Origin: SR-FBR-E99 sp963732365
GTDB taxonomy: Bacteria; Bacteroidota; Bacteroidia; Bacteroidales; VadinHA17
DNA: 64,000 nt
Assembly: GCA_963732365.1 (NCBI GenBank)
Contig: CAVSZC010000005.1
Span: forward strand, 1,674,001-1,738,000
Direction: 5' to 3'
The translations under genes were made by a program, and so were the position numbers. Below, piece by piece: positions 44,427-53,348 of this stretch. Numbering within the stretch: position 1 is the first letter of the stretch; each line of letters opens with the position of its first letter. The notes under the pieces were generated by a model. The model saw nothing but the letters and a program-made list of their open reading frames with translations. It searched no databases and was not told the DNA's origin.

Positions 44427-45950
44427 CTAAGTTGAAAGAGGCAATTTAATAATACATCTTGTCCCTTTATCGGGATTATTTATAAAACTAATTTCGCCAT
44501 TATGAGCCTTGACAATCTGGTAAGAAATCGACAGTCCAAGGCCAGCGCCTGATTCCTTGGAAGTAAAAAACGGATCAAAGATCTTATTCATAATCTCCTC
44601 AGATATTCCTTTTCCGGAGTCAGAAATCTCCATGATTATTTTGTGATTATCAGTGTCAATACCTGATGAGATGTTAATAATTCCGCCTTCAGGCATAGCT
44701 TCGATGGAATTTTCCATCACATTAATTATAACTTGCTTAATAGAACCTTCATCGATCGGGATCAAAGGGAGAGAAGCATTTAGCTCAGGTTCAATCGAAA
44801 GCATTTTACTATTTCTCTCAATGCTGACAAAGCTAATGACCTCATTAATCAGCTTGTTAATATCAGTTGGCTTCATTTTTTTGTCTATAGGTCTGGAAAA
44901 AATAAGGAGTCGTTTTACCAGGTTTGAAAGTCTGTTGGTTTCCTCAATAACCATCTGCATAGATTCAGGTGATATATGCTCTGCTATGGCAGCATTCTTT
45001 TGAACCTCCATCTGCCACATCTGGATCCTTGTTTTGATAATTGCCAGCGGTGTTTTCACTTCATGGGCGACACCTGCGATCATATTTCCCAATGATGCCA
45101 GTTTTTCTTTCTGATTGAGTTGTTGTTCCAGAATTCGACGCCGGATATTTTCTTCTTCAATGGTATTAAGCATGCCGTTAATATTTGAAGATATGTATCC
45201 GAAAATGCCCCATTTTCTGCGCAGGCGCAGGGAGGGATTATACCTTATATTTTCCATTTCCTTCTTAATGCCTTGGATCTCTCCGCTGAGCAAAGCAGAA
45301 AAAAGCATCAGTATAAGAAACCCTAATATTGAGATTATTGCAGCAACATTTACTACTTGTTTTAATTTTATTATCGGCAACTCATTTTCTATATGAATCC
45401 TTACCCACACAGCACCCACCGTTTTGGTATCAACGACAATCGGCCTGGTTGCCAGGGGGAAAATAGCCGCATCAAAGGAATGAAGATTCAGTATATAACG
45501 ATTCTCCTTTGCTGACATCAAAGACTGTGTCTTAATGATATTATATGACCTTGGCGGAGGACCATAAACCGGGACCGGCGGAGGAGAGGTGGGGAAGGAG
45601 TAACCGTAAAACTCATCAGGGTAGACGAGGTAGAATCCTCCATCGAGGCCAGATAATACTTTGAGCTCCTGCCAGGATATTTTTTTCAGAGTGGTGTCAA
45701 TCAGTTTTATCTCGGATGATGAGAGGTCTGTAGAGGTCAGGAGCCCTGCATTGTAAAGGTTATTGATATCACCTTCTGCAGATTCATATAATTTGTTCAC
45801 ATATAATTCGCAAACCAGTTTATTTTTTTCAACCATTGATTCCTGCCATTTTGAAAGGGAAGAGTAGATAAATGCAGCGGCTATGGTTACAACAACTGTA
45901 AAAATAATGGCATAAAAAAATGAGCGGTTGTATGTTTTGTAAAAACTCAT
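44427..45950 (-). CDS. Membrane sensor histidine kinase
   Basis: 507 aa. TM1 about 11-30, a periplasmic sensor domain (31-195) and TM2 about 198-222. The H-box is GVAHEVKTP with phosphorylated His296; the N-box is ENSIEAM and the G-boxes are DSGKGIS and GAGLGLS. The sensor region has a proline-rich patch (TSPPPVPVYGPPPRS) and no family I know. It pairs with the adjacent sigma-54 activator and probably senses a periplasmic ligand tied to this locus (inference). Confidence 0.92.
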   Translation of the reverse strand: MSFYKTYNRSFFYAIIFTVVVTIAAAFIYSSLSKWQESMVEKNKLVCELYVNKLYESAEGDINNLYNAGLLTSTDLSSSEIKLIDTTLKKISWQELKVLSGLDGGFYLVYPDEFYGYSFPTSPPPVPVYGPPPRSYNIIKTQSLMSAKENRYILNLHSFDAAIFPLATRPIVVDTKTVGAVWVRIHIENELPIIKLKQVVNVAAIISILGFLILMLFSALLSGEIQGIKKEMENIRYNPSLRLRRKWGIFGYISSNINGMLNTIEEENIRRRILEQQLNQKEKLASLGNMIAGVAHEVKTPLAIIKTRIQMWQMEVQKNAAIAEHISPESMQMVIEETNRLSNLVKRLLIFSRPIDKKMKPTDINKLINEVISFVSIERNSKMLSIEPELNASLPLIPIDEGSIKQVIINVMENSIEAMPEGGIINISSGIDTDNHKIIMEISDSGKGISEEIMNKIFDPFFTSKESGAGLGLSISYQIVKAHNGEISFINNPDKGTRCIIKLPLST

Positions 45951-46043
45951 TTAAAACTGTTTCGCATTTGTATTTATTTGTTTTCCGATATCCGGGAATA
46001 ATCTCTCTGATCAACTTTTCAAATTCCAGCTGGTTCTCCCATC

Positions 46044-47027
46044 TTAGAATAATCCGGGAATAAGGCTGTAATTCTTCAACGCGCAGGCTAAATCCGGTGA
46101 GGTCTCCTGGAAGAACACAGACATGGAGGCTGCATTTAATAGTTCTGTTTTGGACACTACAAGAAACGAAATTTTTGTATCAGCAAATCTGTTTTGATAT
46201 TTTTCATCAATCAAAACATTACCCATCAGATAATTTGGATTAAGGATGCCTCCTGACTTATATGGGCTGCTGGCTATCGCCTTTGCCCACAGTTCTTCTG
46301 AATATCCGAAATGACTGCAGTTAAGGCTGATATAAACACATCCGGCAGTATCTCCAACTTCCTCCAGTGCTTCGTTCATATAAACTGAAATAAGCATTTC
46401 CGTTTCCTCCGCTTCAGGATTTTGTTCAATGTAAGACTGAAGTTGCGGACAAGCCCTTGTAAAAATCCTGTCACCTGAAAAATTAAGCTTCAGTAACGCA
46501 TTCTTATGACTGTTTTCTTCAATTGTTGTCTCAGTACCAAAGATAATGACTCTGGAAGCGGGGTCATCCTCCATTTTTTTACTTATCATTTCAACACCCG
46601 CCTCTACTATACCTATTACAGGTTTTTCTGATATCTTAATGAAATCAGTTTCGGGATAAATGACTGAAAGCGTATTGCATGCTATCAGGATGGCATCCGG
46701 ATGGTAATTATTCTCTATGGTTGTGAGCACATTATTGAGCATTGCCGTTTTTTCCATCTTTGTTTGGAGGGAGTTGTATCCGGAATTTATGTCAAACAAA
46801 GCATTAACAAAAATCAGGTTTACTTTAGAGAAGCATCCTGATTCTTTCATTTTGCCGGCAATATCGCTCATAACAGACAAGCCTCCTAATCCTGAATCTG
46901 TTATTACGACAGTGATCTCCTGTTTTAAGTATAGCGGGCTCAGATCATACTTCTCCTGTGCGGCAGCCATCCCTTGAAGAAAAATCAGGAAGAAGAAAAT
47001 AGCGAAATAAGTTGACGGTTTTGTCAT
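46044..47027 (-). CDS. Exported glutamate/aspartate racemase-like protein
   Basis: 327 aa with an N-terminal signal (hydrophobic 8-22, ending AAAQ). MurI-type catalytic elements are present: TDSGLGGLSV (residues 43-52), the first Cys in ACNTLS (Cys117) and the second in NCSHFG (Cys237). The MurI segment GDxxRxPYG is not conserved (here FDINSGYNS), so the substrate may differ. Cytoplasmic MurI has no signal peptide, so an exported racemase is unusual. In this locus it may interconvert D- and L-glutamate in the periplasm (inference). Confidence 0.8.
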   Translation of the reverse strand: MTKPSTYFAIFFFLIFLQGMAAAQEKYDLSPLYLKQEITVVITDSGLGGLSVMSDIAGKMKESGCFSKVNLIFVNALFDINSGYNSLQTKMEKTAMLNNVLTTIENNYHPDAILIACNTLSVIYPETDFIKISEKPVIGIVEAGVEMISKKMEDDPASRVIIFGTETTIEENSHKNALLKLNFSGDRIFTRACPQLQSYIEQNPEAEETEMLISVYMNEALEEVGDTAGCVYISLNCSHFGYSEELWAKAIASSPYKSGGILNPNYLMGNVLIDEKYQNRFADTKISFLVVSKTELLNAASMSVFFQETSPDLACALKNYSLIPGLF

Positions 47028-47044
47028 CGGTTAATATTTAAATT

Positions 47045-47103
47045 GAATAATCCGGGGAGAATAAATGCTGTTTAGGGCATTAGCTGTTCTTCCCGGATTA
47101 TTC
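47045..47103. repeat. 12-bp inverted repeat before the racemase gene
   Basis: GAATAATCCGGG (47045-47056) and its reverse complement (47092-47103) enclose 35 bp that pair further (AATGC/GCATT). The same 12-mer occurs at 46047-46058, at the racemase stop. A related ATCCGGGAATAA lies at 45990-46001 and overlaps the 46052-46063 copy in sequence. It could be an attenuator-like hairpin between susD and the racemase gene, or an operator. Confidence 0.7.
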
Positions 47104-47158
47104 ATTCTACCATCTGCAGGTTTAGTAGATCTTCAATCTGAAATAAAAGCCTATACTT

Positions 47159-48535
47159 CTATTGAAAGATCCACAGTTTCTGGCTTGTATTAGGTATCAC
47201 AGGGCAGTTGGTGTTGTATGAGATTTCGGTCTGTGGATAAGGAAATCTCTCAGGGATCGATCCAGCACCGGCCACCGGCGTCAGGGCCGGATACCCTGTT
47301 CTTCTGTAATCATCATAAGGAACAACTGTTGAATACATTGCAAGGTACTTCTGCTCCATGATCTTTTCCAACGTAATTGTAGCATCCGTTTCGATATTGA
47401 TATTTGCATCAAGCCATGCTGTATTGGCTGCTCCCGTTACAGACAACACTGACGAGGCAACTGCGATTTTATAGGCAGCAGCAGCGGCAGCAGCATCGGG
47501 TACTGACTGTCTCATAAAACACTCGGCCCTGATAAATTGCATTTCGGCATACGAACTCAACACAACCGGAGCTGCTGCGGTGTTGTTATAGGTACCCAAC
47601 CCGGAGGCATTGGTGTCCTCGGATCCGGGAGCACTTCCCACGTAAGCACCTCCTATCGTTTTGGCATAAAATGTTCGTCTGGGGTCAGTTGTCGCTAACA
47701 GTTTGTTAATGAAGGTTGAGCACATTTTAATGTCATTTTTGTATGATGACACGGTAGCGTACTGGTACATAGGGCCCGCTTCAGCATTGGTCGTTCCGAA
47801 GGGCATTACAAACTTATCATTAGCTGCAAATGCACTGCTTGTATAAGACAGAGCGGCTGCATAATCACCAAGGTTAAGGGAATAGCGGGCCTTTAATGCA
47901 TATGCTGCCTTAATCCAAGATGTCTTGTTGTTTGCAAAAATCATATCACCTGAAAGGGCAATTAAGTTATCCGTAGCCCCCAGGTTGACTATTGCCTCAT
48001 CGAGGAGTGTCTCAATTGTATTATAAATCTCTTCCTGAGAATCATAAACAGGTTTCAGGACTGCCTGATCACCCTGGAATGCTTCAGAGTAGGGGATATC
48101 ACCGAAAAGATTTGTCATTGTTCCCAGGCTCAGTGCCAGACATACTTTGGCGACACCAGCATAATGCGGAGAATTATTTTCACCGGCTTTCTGAATGATT
48201 CTGGTTGCATCCATCATTGGCTGATAGTACATCCTTCTCCATAGATCATCAACATCAGTCGATGACATTATATAGTTTGATTCGCCATATGACTGCCTGG
48301 CTACTCCGTTAAGGTACTGCATATAGATGTTAGTTGTCTTAACAGCCCTGATGCCACCTATCTGGTATGACATTGATACTTCCATGGTAGGAACAAGCAA
48401 ATTCAAAGGCACGTCTGACGGAACATCCGGATTGATATTCAAATCCGTATCGATCCATTTCTCACATCCTGTGAAAAACAGAACCAGTATTGCCATTAAG
48501 ACAATATTTGATTTATATAGACTCTTCATTTTCAT
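47159..48535 (-). CDS. SusD/RagB-family outer-membrane nutrient-binding lipoprotein
   Basis: 458 aa. Lipoprotein signal with FFTGC (lipobox, Cys at about residue 24). TPR-rich SusD-like body: QYLNGVARQSYG, DLWRRMYYQPMMDATRII, ALSLGTMTNLFGDIPYSEAF and SYAEMQFIRAECF. It caps the SusC channel encoded 23 bp upstream. Such pairs usually bind glycans, but some take up peptides. Placement among gamma-glutamyl genes suggests a polymer or peptide ligand (inference). Confidence 0.92.
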   Translation of the reverse strand: MKMKSLYKSNIVLMAILVLFFTGCEKWIDTDLNINPDVPSDVPLNLLVPTMEVSMSYQIGGIRAVKTTNIYMQYLNGVARQSYGESNYIMSSTDVDDLWRRMYYQPMMDATRIIQKAGENNSPHYAGVAKVCLALSLGTMTNLFGDIPYSEAFQGDQAVLKPVYDSQEEIYNTIETLLDEAIVNLGATDNLIALSGDMIFANNKTSWIKAAYALKARYSLNLGDYAAALSYTSSAFAANDKFVMPFGTTNAEAGPMYQYATVSSYKNDIKMCSTFINKLLATTDPRRTFYAKTIGGAYVGSAPGSEDTNASGLGTYNNTAAAPVVLSSYAEMQFIRAECFMRQSVPDAAAAAAAYKIAVASSVLSVTGAANTAWLDANINIETDATITLEKIMEQKYLAMYSTVVPYDDYRRTGYPALTPVAGAGSIPERFPYPQTEISYNTNCPVIPNTSQKLWIFQ

Positions 48536-48558
48536 TTTTTTTAGATTCTTTGAATTGC

Positions 48559-51500
48559 TTAGAATGAAAGCTTAATACCGAAAATATAGGCTCTGACACC
48601 AGGGCTGGCGAAATAATCAAACCCCTGGCCGTTAGTAGCGCCATAAACACTTACTTCAGGGTCACCGCCCTTATATGGAGTAGAAACAAGCAGGTTGTTT
48701 CCTGTTGCATAGAGTTCCAGTCCTTTAAGCTTCATCTTTGAGAGCATTGAATTATTAAAGACATAGGATAGAGTGACTTCTCTCAGTTTAACCCAGCTGG
48801 CATCTTCAACTGCCTGTGTCGCAGCACCGCCGCTGGTAAAGCTGTTTTCGCCACGGTACCACAACTGGTCCTTGATTACCTGTGTGGTATTCTTTTCGCC
48901 TGATGAGACAACGTTTCCGTCAGCATCAAGGTGTCCGTACACACCTTCAAAGACAGTCGGTGTGTTCCTGTCAAGAGTTTCTACGGTTTGGCCATAATAA
49001 TTCAGGTTGAATCTTGTACCGTTATTTACATATCCGCCTTTTTTGATGTCAACCAGCGCTGTGAGCGAGAAACCTTTGTAAGTGAATGTGTTGTAAAAAT
49101 TCAAGGTCCAGTCCGGACTTACTTTTCCGAGAGCCACAGTTTTGGTGTTATTGGTCCATGGGAATCCATCAGGATGCGTGTCAGTCGGATCATCGTTAAT
49201 AAGAACATTACCGTTGGCATCCCTATACCAGTCAAATCCGAATATAGTGGCATAATCATAGCCCACGGCGGCGTTTATCTGCGCCTTTGTATCTCCGTTG
49301 AGCATTACAAAATCAATGTCCTTAGCCAGAGCGGTAACAGGGTTTTTCATTTTTGTGAAGTTAGAGCTGAATTGCCACATAAAGTTTGCTGTTTTAACCG
49401 GTATGAGGTTAAGACTTATCTCAACTCCTTTGCTTTCCATGGAGGCTGCATTCATGTATGCAGATGAAAATCCCGTGGAGGCTGAAATGGGCACAGAAAG
49501 AAGCAAGTCAGTATTCTTATTGTAGAAGTATGACATATCCAGACCGATTCTGTCCTGAAGGAATTTCACTTCGGCTCCCACCTCGAATGTTGTTTGTGTT
49601 TCATGTTTCAGGTCAGGGTTGCCAACAGTGTTTCCCACTGTATAGCCTGATACACCCATAAATGGGAATGATATACCAGAAGTATAATAATCTCCGGCAC
49701 TTCCTGATGCATAGTATGACGATGTTCTGTAGGGATCAGCAATATTTGCTGTCTTTGCCCATGATGCTCTGAGCTTGCCAAAGGAGAGGATCTTTTGGTC
49801 TTTAAGCGGGGCCAGTTCTGTCAGAATAAAGGCTGCGCTGAAAGAAGGGAAAAGGGCTGACAGATTATCTGCAGGCATAGTAGTGGACCATTCATTCCTG
49901 ACAGTTGCGCCGAGGTAGAGCATACTCCTGTAATCAACGCTGAGGTCAGCAAAAAGAGCTGCCGTCCTGTACATGGTGGTTCCCTGACCTGCTGTCTGCT
50001 TGCTGGTATTATCAAGATTATATAAAAGCGGGATGGAAAGATCGTCTGTATAGGCAGTAAGGTATTTATAATCACGCTGATAAAGGTTTTGACCAAGGTT
50101 AAGGTTGAACCCGATATCTTCCCAAATCTTCTTGTTGATACTAACCATCAGATCAGAATTGAACAGGGAGTGGAATTCAGATCTTTCTCTGAGATAACCT
50201 TTTTGGTTTCCAACACTATACCAGTTATACACATCCTGAAATCTCCTGGTATACCAGTCTAACCCAATATTATATGAAACAGTCAGCCAGTCAAGAACTT
50301 TTGCCTTTAAAAAAGTGCTGCCAACAAACCTGTCATTGTAGTCCAGAAAAAACTGCTCATTTGACGTCCAGTAAGGATTGTTATAGGTTCCATTGACACC
50401 TGTATATGTCCGTTGTGTCCCATCGGGTAATTTGTATCCGGCGGCGTTATCAAATGTAGCTGGTGTCCTGTATAAGCCGATACCAATACCGGAACTTGTT
50501 CCTCCTTCACGGATAAGATTGTTTTTTGTATGTGCGTACATCATATTTGCCCCGGTAGTAATTTTTTCAGTGAGCTTTGTATCTGCGTTCAGCCTTAACG
50601 TTGTTCTTGAAAAAGTGTTTTCGGGGACAATTCCTTTTTCCTGAAGGTTGCCGATAGAGAAGAAATAGGATGAGTTTTTATTCCCGGCTTCAAAGCTTAC
50701 ATTATTATTATATGCCATCCCTGTCTGGAAGAAGTCGTACTGGTCATATGTCCTGACACTTTCACCAGTGTTTGTAGGGGCATAGAGGGGATTGTTACTT
50801 ACAATTGCACCGTCAACATCAAGCAAGGGGTTGAGCCATATTGACGGATCACGTGAATAGCTGCAGGTATCCAGTTTGGGACCCCAGGCGCCGTTGTATT
50901 TACTGGTCCATTTTCCGTTCAGACCCTGCCCGAACTCATTTTGCAGTTCAATGTGCCTGCCAAGCTCCTTCACGCCGATCGATGAGTGTATGCTTACCTT
51001 CATTTTCTGATCAGTAGGACCCTTTTTTGTGGTGATTACAATAACACCATTTGATGCCTGTAATCCGTAAAGCGCTGTGGCAGCGCCACCTTTAAGTACA
51101 CTGATAGAGGCGATATCATCGGGATTGAGGTCAATACTTCTTGATGAGGAATAAACTCCTGATTGTCCTGTGCTGCCACGATAGGATGGTTCTGAACTCA
51201 TAGGCATGCCGTCAATTACAAATAATGGCTGGTTATTTCCGGTGAGTGATGCCGCACCCCTGATTGTCATATAGGAGGATGCTCCCGCATTACTGGAGGA
51301 GCTGGTCACCTGCAACCCTGCAGCCTTGGCTGAGAGTGAGGAGACAATATCACTGTTGCCACGCTTGTTCAGTTCTGTCCCGGTCACCTCCTGCACCGTA
51401 TAACCAAGAGCTTTCTTCTCCCGTGTTATACCCAAAGCGGTGACAACGACATCTTCAAGTGCATAGGCGCTGGCATTCATCACCAGATTGATCGTGTTAC

Positions 51501-51753
51501 TGGTGATTTTGACTTCTTGGGTTTCCATCCCAATAAATGAGAATACAAGGATATCATAACCAGCCGGGACTGTAATTGTATATGTCCCCTGGTCATTCGT
51601 TACTGTGCCCGTGGTTGTACCTTTAACTGATACCGTCAGAAAAGGCAATGGATTACCGTCTGCATCTGTAACTTTACCCGTAACCACTCTTTGACCAAAT
51701 GACTGGATACAGCCGAAGATCAAGATGGCGAAAATGAGAAGTGCTTTTTTCAT
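48559..51753 (-). CDS. SusC/RagA-family TonB-dependent outer-membrane transporter
   Basis: 1064 aa. Signal peptide (ending SFGQ). A carboxypeptidase-regulatory-like domain (VVTGKVTDADGNPLPFLTVS) is followed by the plug with the SusC marker LEDVVVTALGITREKKALGY. A long beta-barrel follows, ending in Phe (FGIKLSF). There is no extra N-terminal extension for anti-sigma signalling, so regulation probably comes from the two-component system. It lies between the PgsW-like gene and susD. No clear sigma-54 or TAnnTTTG box was found in the 123 bp upstream. Confidence 0.94.
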   Translation of the reverse strand: MKKALLIFAILIFGCIQSFGQRVVTGKVTDADGNPLPFLTVSVKGTTTGTVTNDQGTYTITVPAGYDILVFSFIGMETQEVKITSNTINLVMNASAYALEDVVVTALGITREKKALGYTVQEVTGTELNKRGNSDIVSSLSAKAAGLQVTSSSSNAGASSYMTIRGAASLTGNNQPLFVIDGMPMSSEPSYRGSTGQSGVYSSSRSIDLNPDDIASISVLKGGAATALYGLQASNGVIVITTKKGPTDQKMKVSIHSSIGVKELGRHIELQNEFGQGLNGKWTSKYNGAWGPKLDTCSYSRDPSIWLNPLLDVDGAIVSNNPLYAPTNTGESVRTYDQYDFFQTGMAYNNNVSFEAGNKNSSYFFSIGNLQEKGIVPENTFSRTTLRLNADTKLTEKITTGANMMYAHTKNNLIREGGTSSGIGIGLYRTPATFDNAAGYKLPDGTQRTYTGVNGTYNNPYWTSNEQFFLDYNDRFVGSTFLKAKVLDWLTVSYNIGLDWYTRRFQDVYNWYSVGNQKGYLRERSEFHSLFNSDLMVSINKKIWEDIGFNLNLGQNLYQRDYKYLTAYTDDLSIPLLYNLDNTSKQTAGQGTTMYRTAALFADLSVDYRSMLYLGATVRNEWSTTMPADNLSALFPSFSAAFILTELAPLKDQKILSFGKLRASWAKTANIADPYRTSSYYASGSAGDYYTSGISFPFMGVSGYTVGNTVGNPDLKHETQTTFEVGAEVKFLQDRIGLDMSYFYNKNTDLLLSVPISASTGFSSAYMNAASMESKGVEISLNLIPVKTANFMWQFSSNFTKMKNPVTALAKDIDFVMLNGDTKAQINAAVGYDYATIFGFDWYRDANGNVLINDDPTDTHPDGFPWTNNTKTVALGKVSPDWTLNFYNTFTYKGFSLTALVDIKKGGYVNNGTRFNLNYYGQTVETLDRNTPTVFEGVYGHLDADGNVVSSGEKNTTQVIKDQLWYRGENSFTSGGAATQAVEDASWVKLREVTLSYVFNNSMLSKMKLKGLELYATGNNLLVSTPYKGGDPEVSVYGATNGQGFDYFASPGVRAYIFGIKLSF

Positions 51754-51876
51754 ACGTGAAAGGTTTTGGTTAAGTAATAATAATGAAATCTAGTTCTTTT
51801 TCTTGTTCGTTGGGTTTCTTAAAGCATTTATTTCAACTTGGTTAATGATATATTTCAGTTAGATGAATTATCTGGA

Positions 51877-52923
51877 TCATACTCTCTTTCTTAGCAGAAT
51901 TATTGGTATCAGGCAGAAAAAAAGAATAGCCCCAAGTGCCGCTTTGTTTGCTGTAGTAGTATTATATAGCACTGAAGCTTGTGAATAATTTGTCCCTGGT
52001 GAAGCATCTATACCATATCTGCTTGCAAGGTCCTTTACATCCAGAACATTAATGAAGGGAATCCCTGATTCATTCATTCTGGCAATCAGACCACGGTTAT
52101 CATCATTGCAGACAGTTAGCTTTAGGTGCAATCCGTTGGGGATACTCAGCGAATGAGAGCAACCTCCCAAAGCAGTTTCATTTCCTCCGATATTAATGAG
52201 AAGCGAGATGTCTGCCATAGTAAAAATTTCAACCCGCCTGTCAATTGACTCTTTTAGCGTGGCTGGGATATACAGGTCAACCTTATTTCTGTAAGCAGCA
52301 TTTCTTATTATTGCCAGGCCTTCTTCGGATATTCCCTTCCCGGCATCATCTCCTGCACCTATTGATACGAGCACTGTATTGAAATGCAATCCTTCTCTTT
52401 TGAGAGCAGATTCCATGTCGCTCCAAGTGGCATAAGGTTGATTGGCTCCATATGTAGATGACCCCAAGGAGCTCATTACATATGCTTCCACCCCCATTGT
52501 CTGAATAGCCGAAAGAGCTGATATCGCCAATGATGGAAATGAGCCGGACAATATTACTCCAACCTTGTCACCCCTGGAGATATTCGCCTCATGCAGTAAT
52601 CTTACCACTAATGCTGAGAAATCAGGATTCGTGGAGATCTCCTTAGCATCAAGAGACCCGAGGGTGGTTGTAATCTCTGTCCACTCATCACCTATCATGA
52701 AGCTGTAAGGGACGTTTGAACGAGCATCTGATACAATATTTCTCTCTGACTTAAGCCCTTCAACAACTTCAAACATTCTTTCCGTCAATTCAACAGACTC
52801 AGTCATGATCTCTTTGAAAGGCAGGGGATGTTGTTTGCGGATTCGAGATTCTGCCAACAGTGTGCCAGCAAGAAGCACCATAAAGGCAATTAGTAATCTT
52901 ATATTCAAACTCAATTTATTCAT
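51877..52923 (-). CDS. Poly-gamma-glutamate system protein (PgsW-like)
   Basis: 348 aa with an N-terminal anchor (residues 8-24) and a C-terminal membrane helix (about 327-344) followed by RKRV. The middle has GVILSGSFPSLAISALSA, GAGDDAGKGISEEG, NIGGNETALGGCSH and ASPGTNYSQASVLYN. I recall a family annotated as poly-gamma-glutamate system protein found beside PgsB/PgsC in genomes lacking PgsA, and this protein resembles it. Its biochemical role is not known to me. It overlaps pgsC by 4 bp, supporting coupling. Confidence 0.75.
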   Translation of the reverse strand: MNKLSLNIRLLIAFMVLLAGTLLAESRIRKQHPLPFKEIMTESVELTERMFEVVEGLKSERNIVSDARSNVPYSFMIGDEWTEITTTLGSLDAKEISTNPDFSALVVRLLHEANISRGDKVGVILSGSFPSLAISALSAIQTMGVEAYVMSSLGSSTYGANQPYATWSDMESALKREGLHFNTVLVSIGAGDDAGKGISEEGLAIIRNAAYRNKVDLYIPATLKESIDRRVEIFTMADISLLINIGGNETALGGCSHSLSIPNGLHLKLTVCNDDNRGLIARMNESGIPFINVLDVKDLASRYGIDASPGTNYSQASVLYNTTTANKAALGAILFFCLIPIILLRKRV

Positions 52924-53348
52924 GAGATAAATAGCGAGATCTGAAATATTATCATTGTCACTATCCCCAGGCTTAAAAGGGTTGAAGTAATCTTTTGTCT
53001 GCCAATCTCGTTCGCAATTAAACCGGGGATTATATAACCAATGGATTGCAAATCGAGTTTCATATGATCTGCGGGTTGGATCACAGAATCTATAAGTAGT
53101 TTAAGAAAGAAGCTTAGAAGGACGGCCAACAGGAATTTTCTTCTGCCATAAAGTATTAACCTGGATGAGAGCATTCTGATAATCATATAGACTAACAAAG
53201 CGATTATAATTGTCATGATGATTCTGTTAGGCTCATATATAAACAGGGCAAAGTAAGCAGGGGCAATTACGCCTCCTGGAGAAATGCCTGTGATCTCATA
53301 AAAAATAAATCCTACGACTAATCCGATTATGAACAGTTGAAGTATCAT
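52920..53348 (-). CDS. pgsC: Poly-gamma-glutamate synthase membrane subunit PgsC/CapC
   Basis: 142 aa, mostly hydrophobic with four to five membrane segments. GISPGGVIAPAYFALF is close to the PgsC/CapC pattern (TG.YPAG...P.Y.AL), and the length matches Bacillus PgsC (about 149). PgsC forms the membrane part of the synthase-exporter. Four-base ATGA-type overlaps with both neighbours (pgsB upstream, pgsW-like downstream) make a tight three-gene unit. Confidence 0.86.
   Translation of the reverse strand: MILQLFIIGLVVGFIFYEITGISPGGVIAPAYFALFIYEPNRIIMTIIIALLVYMIIRMLSSRLILYGRRKFLLAVLLSFFLKLLIDSVIQPADHMKLDLQSIGYIIPGLIANEIGRQKITSTLLSLGIVTMIIFQISLFIS

Noticed and set aside
51754..51876. Sigma-54 promoter upstream of susC
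   Set aside because: No GG-N10-GC pattern was found in the expected orientation.
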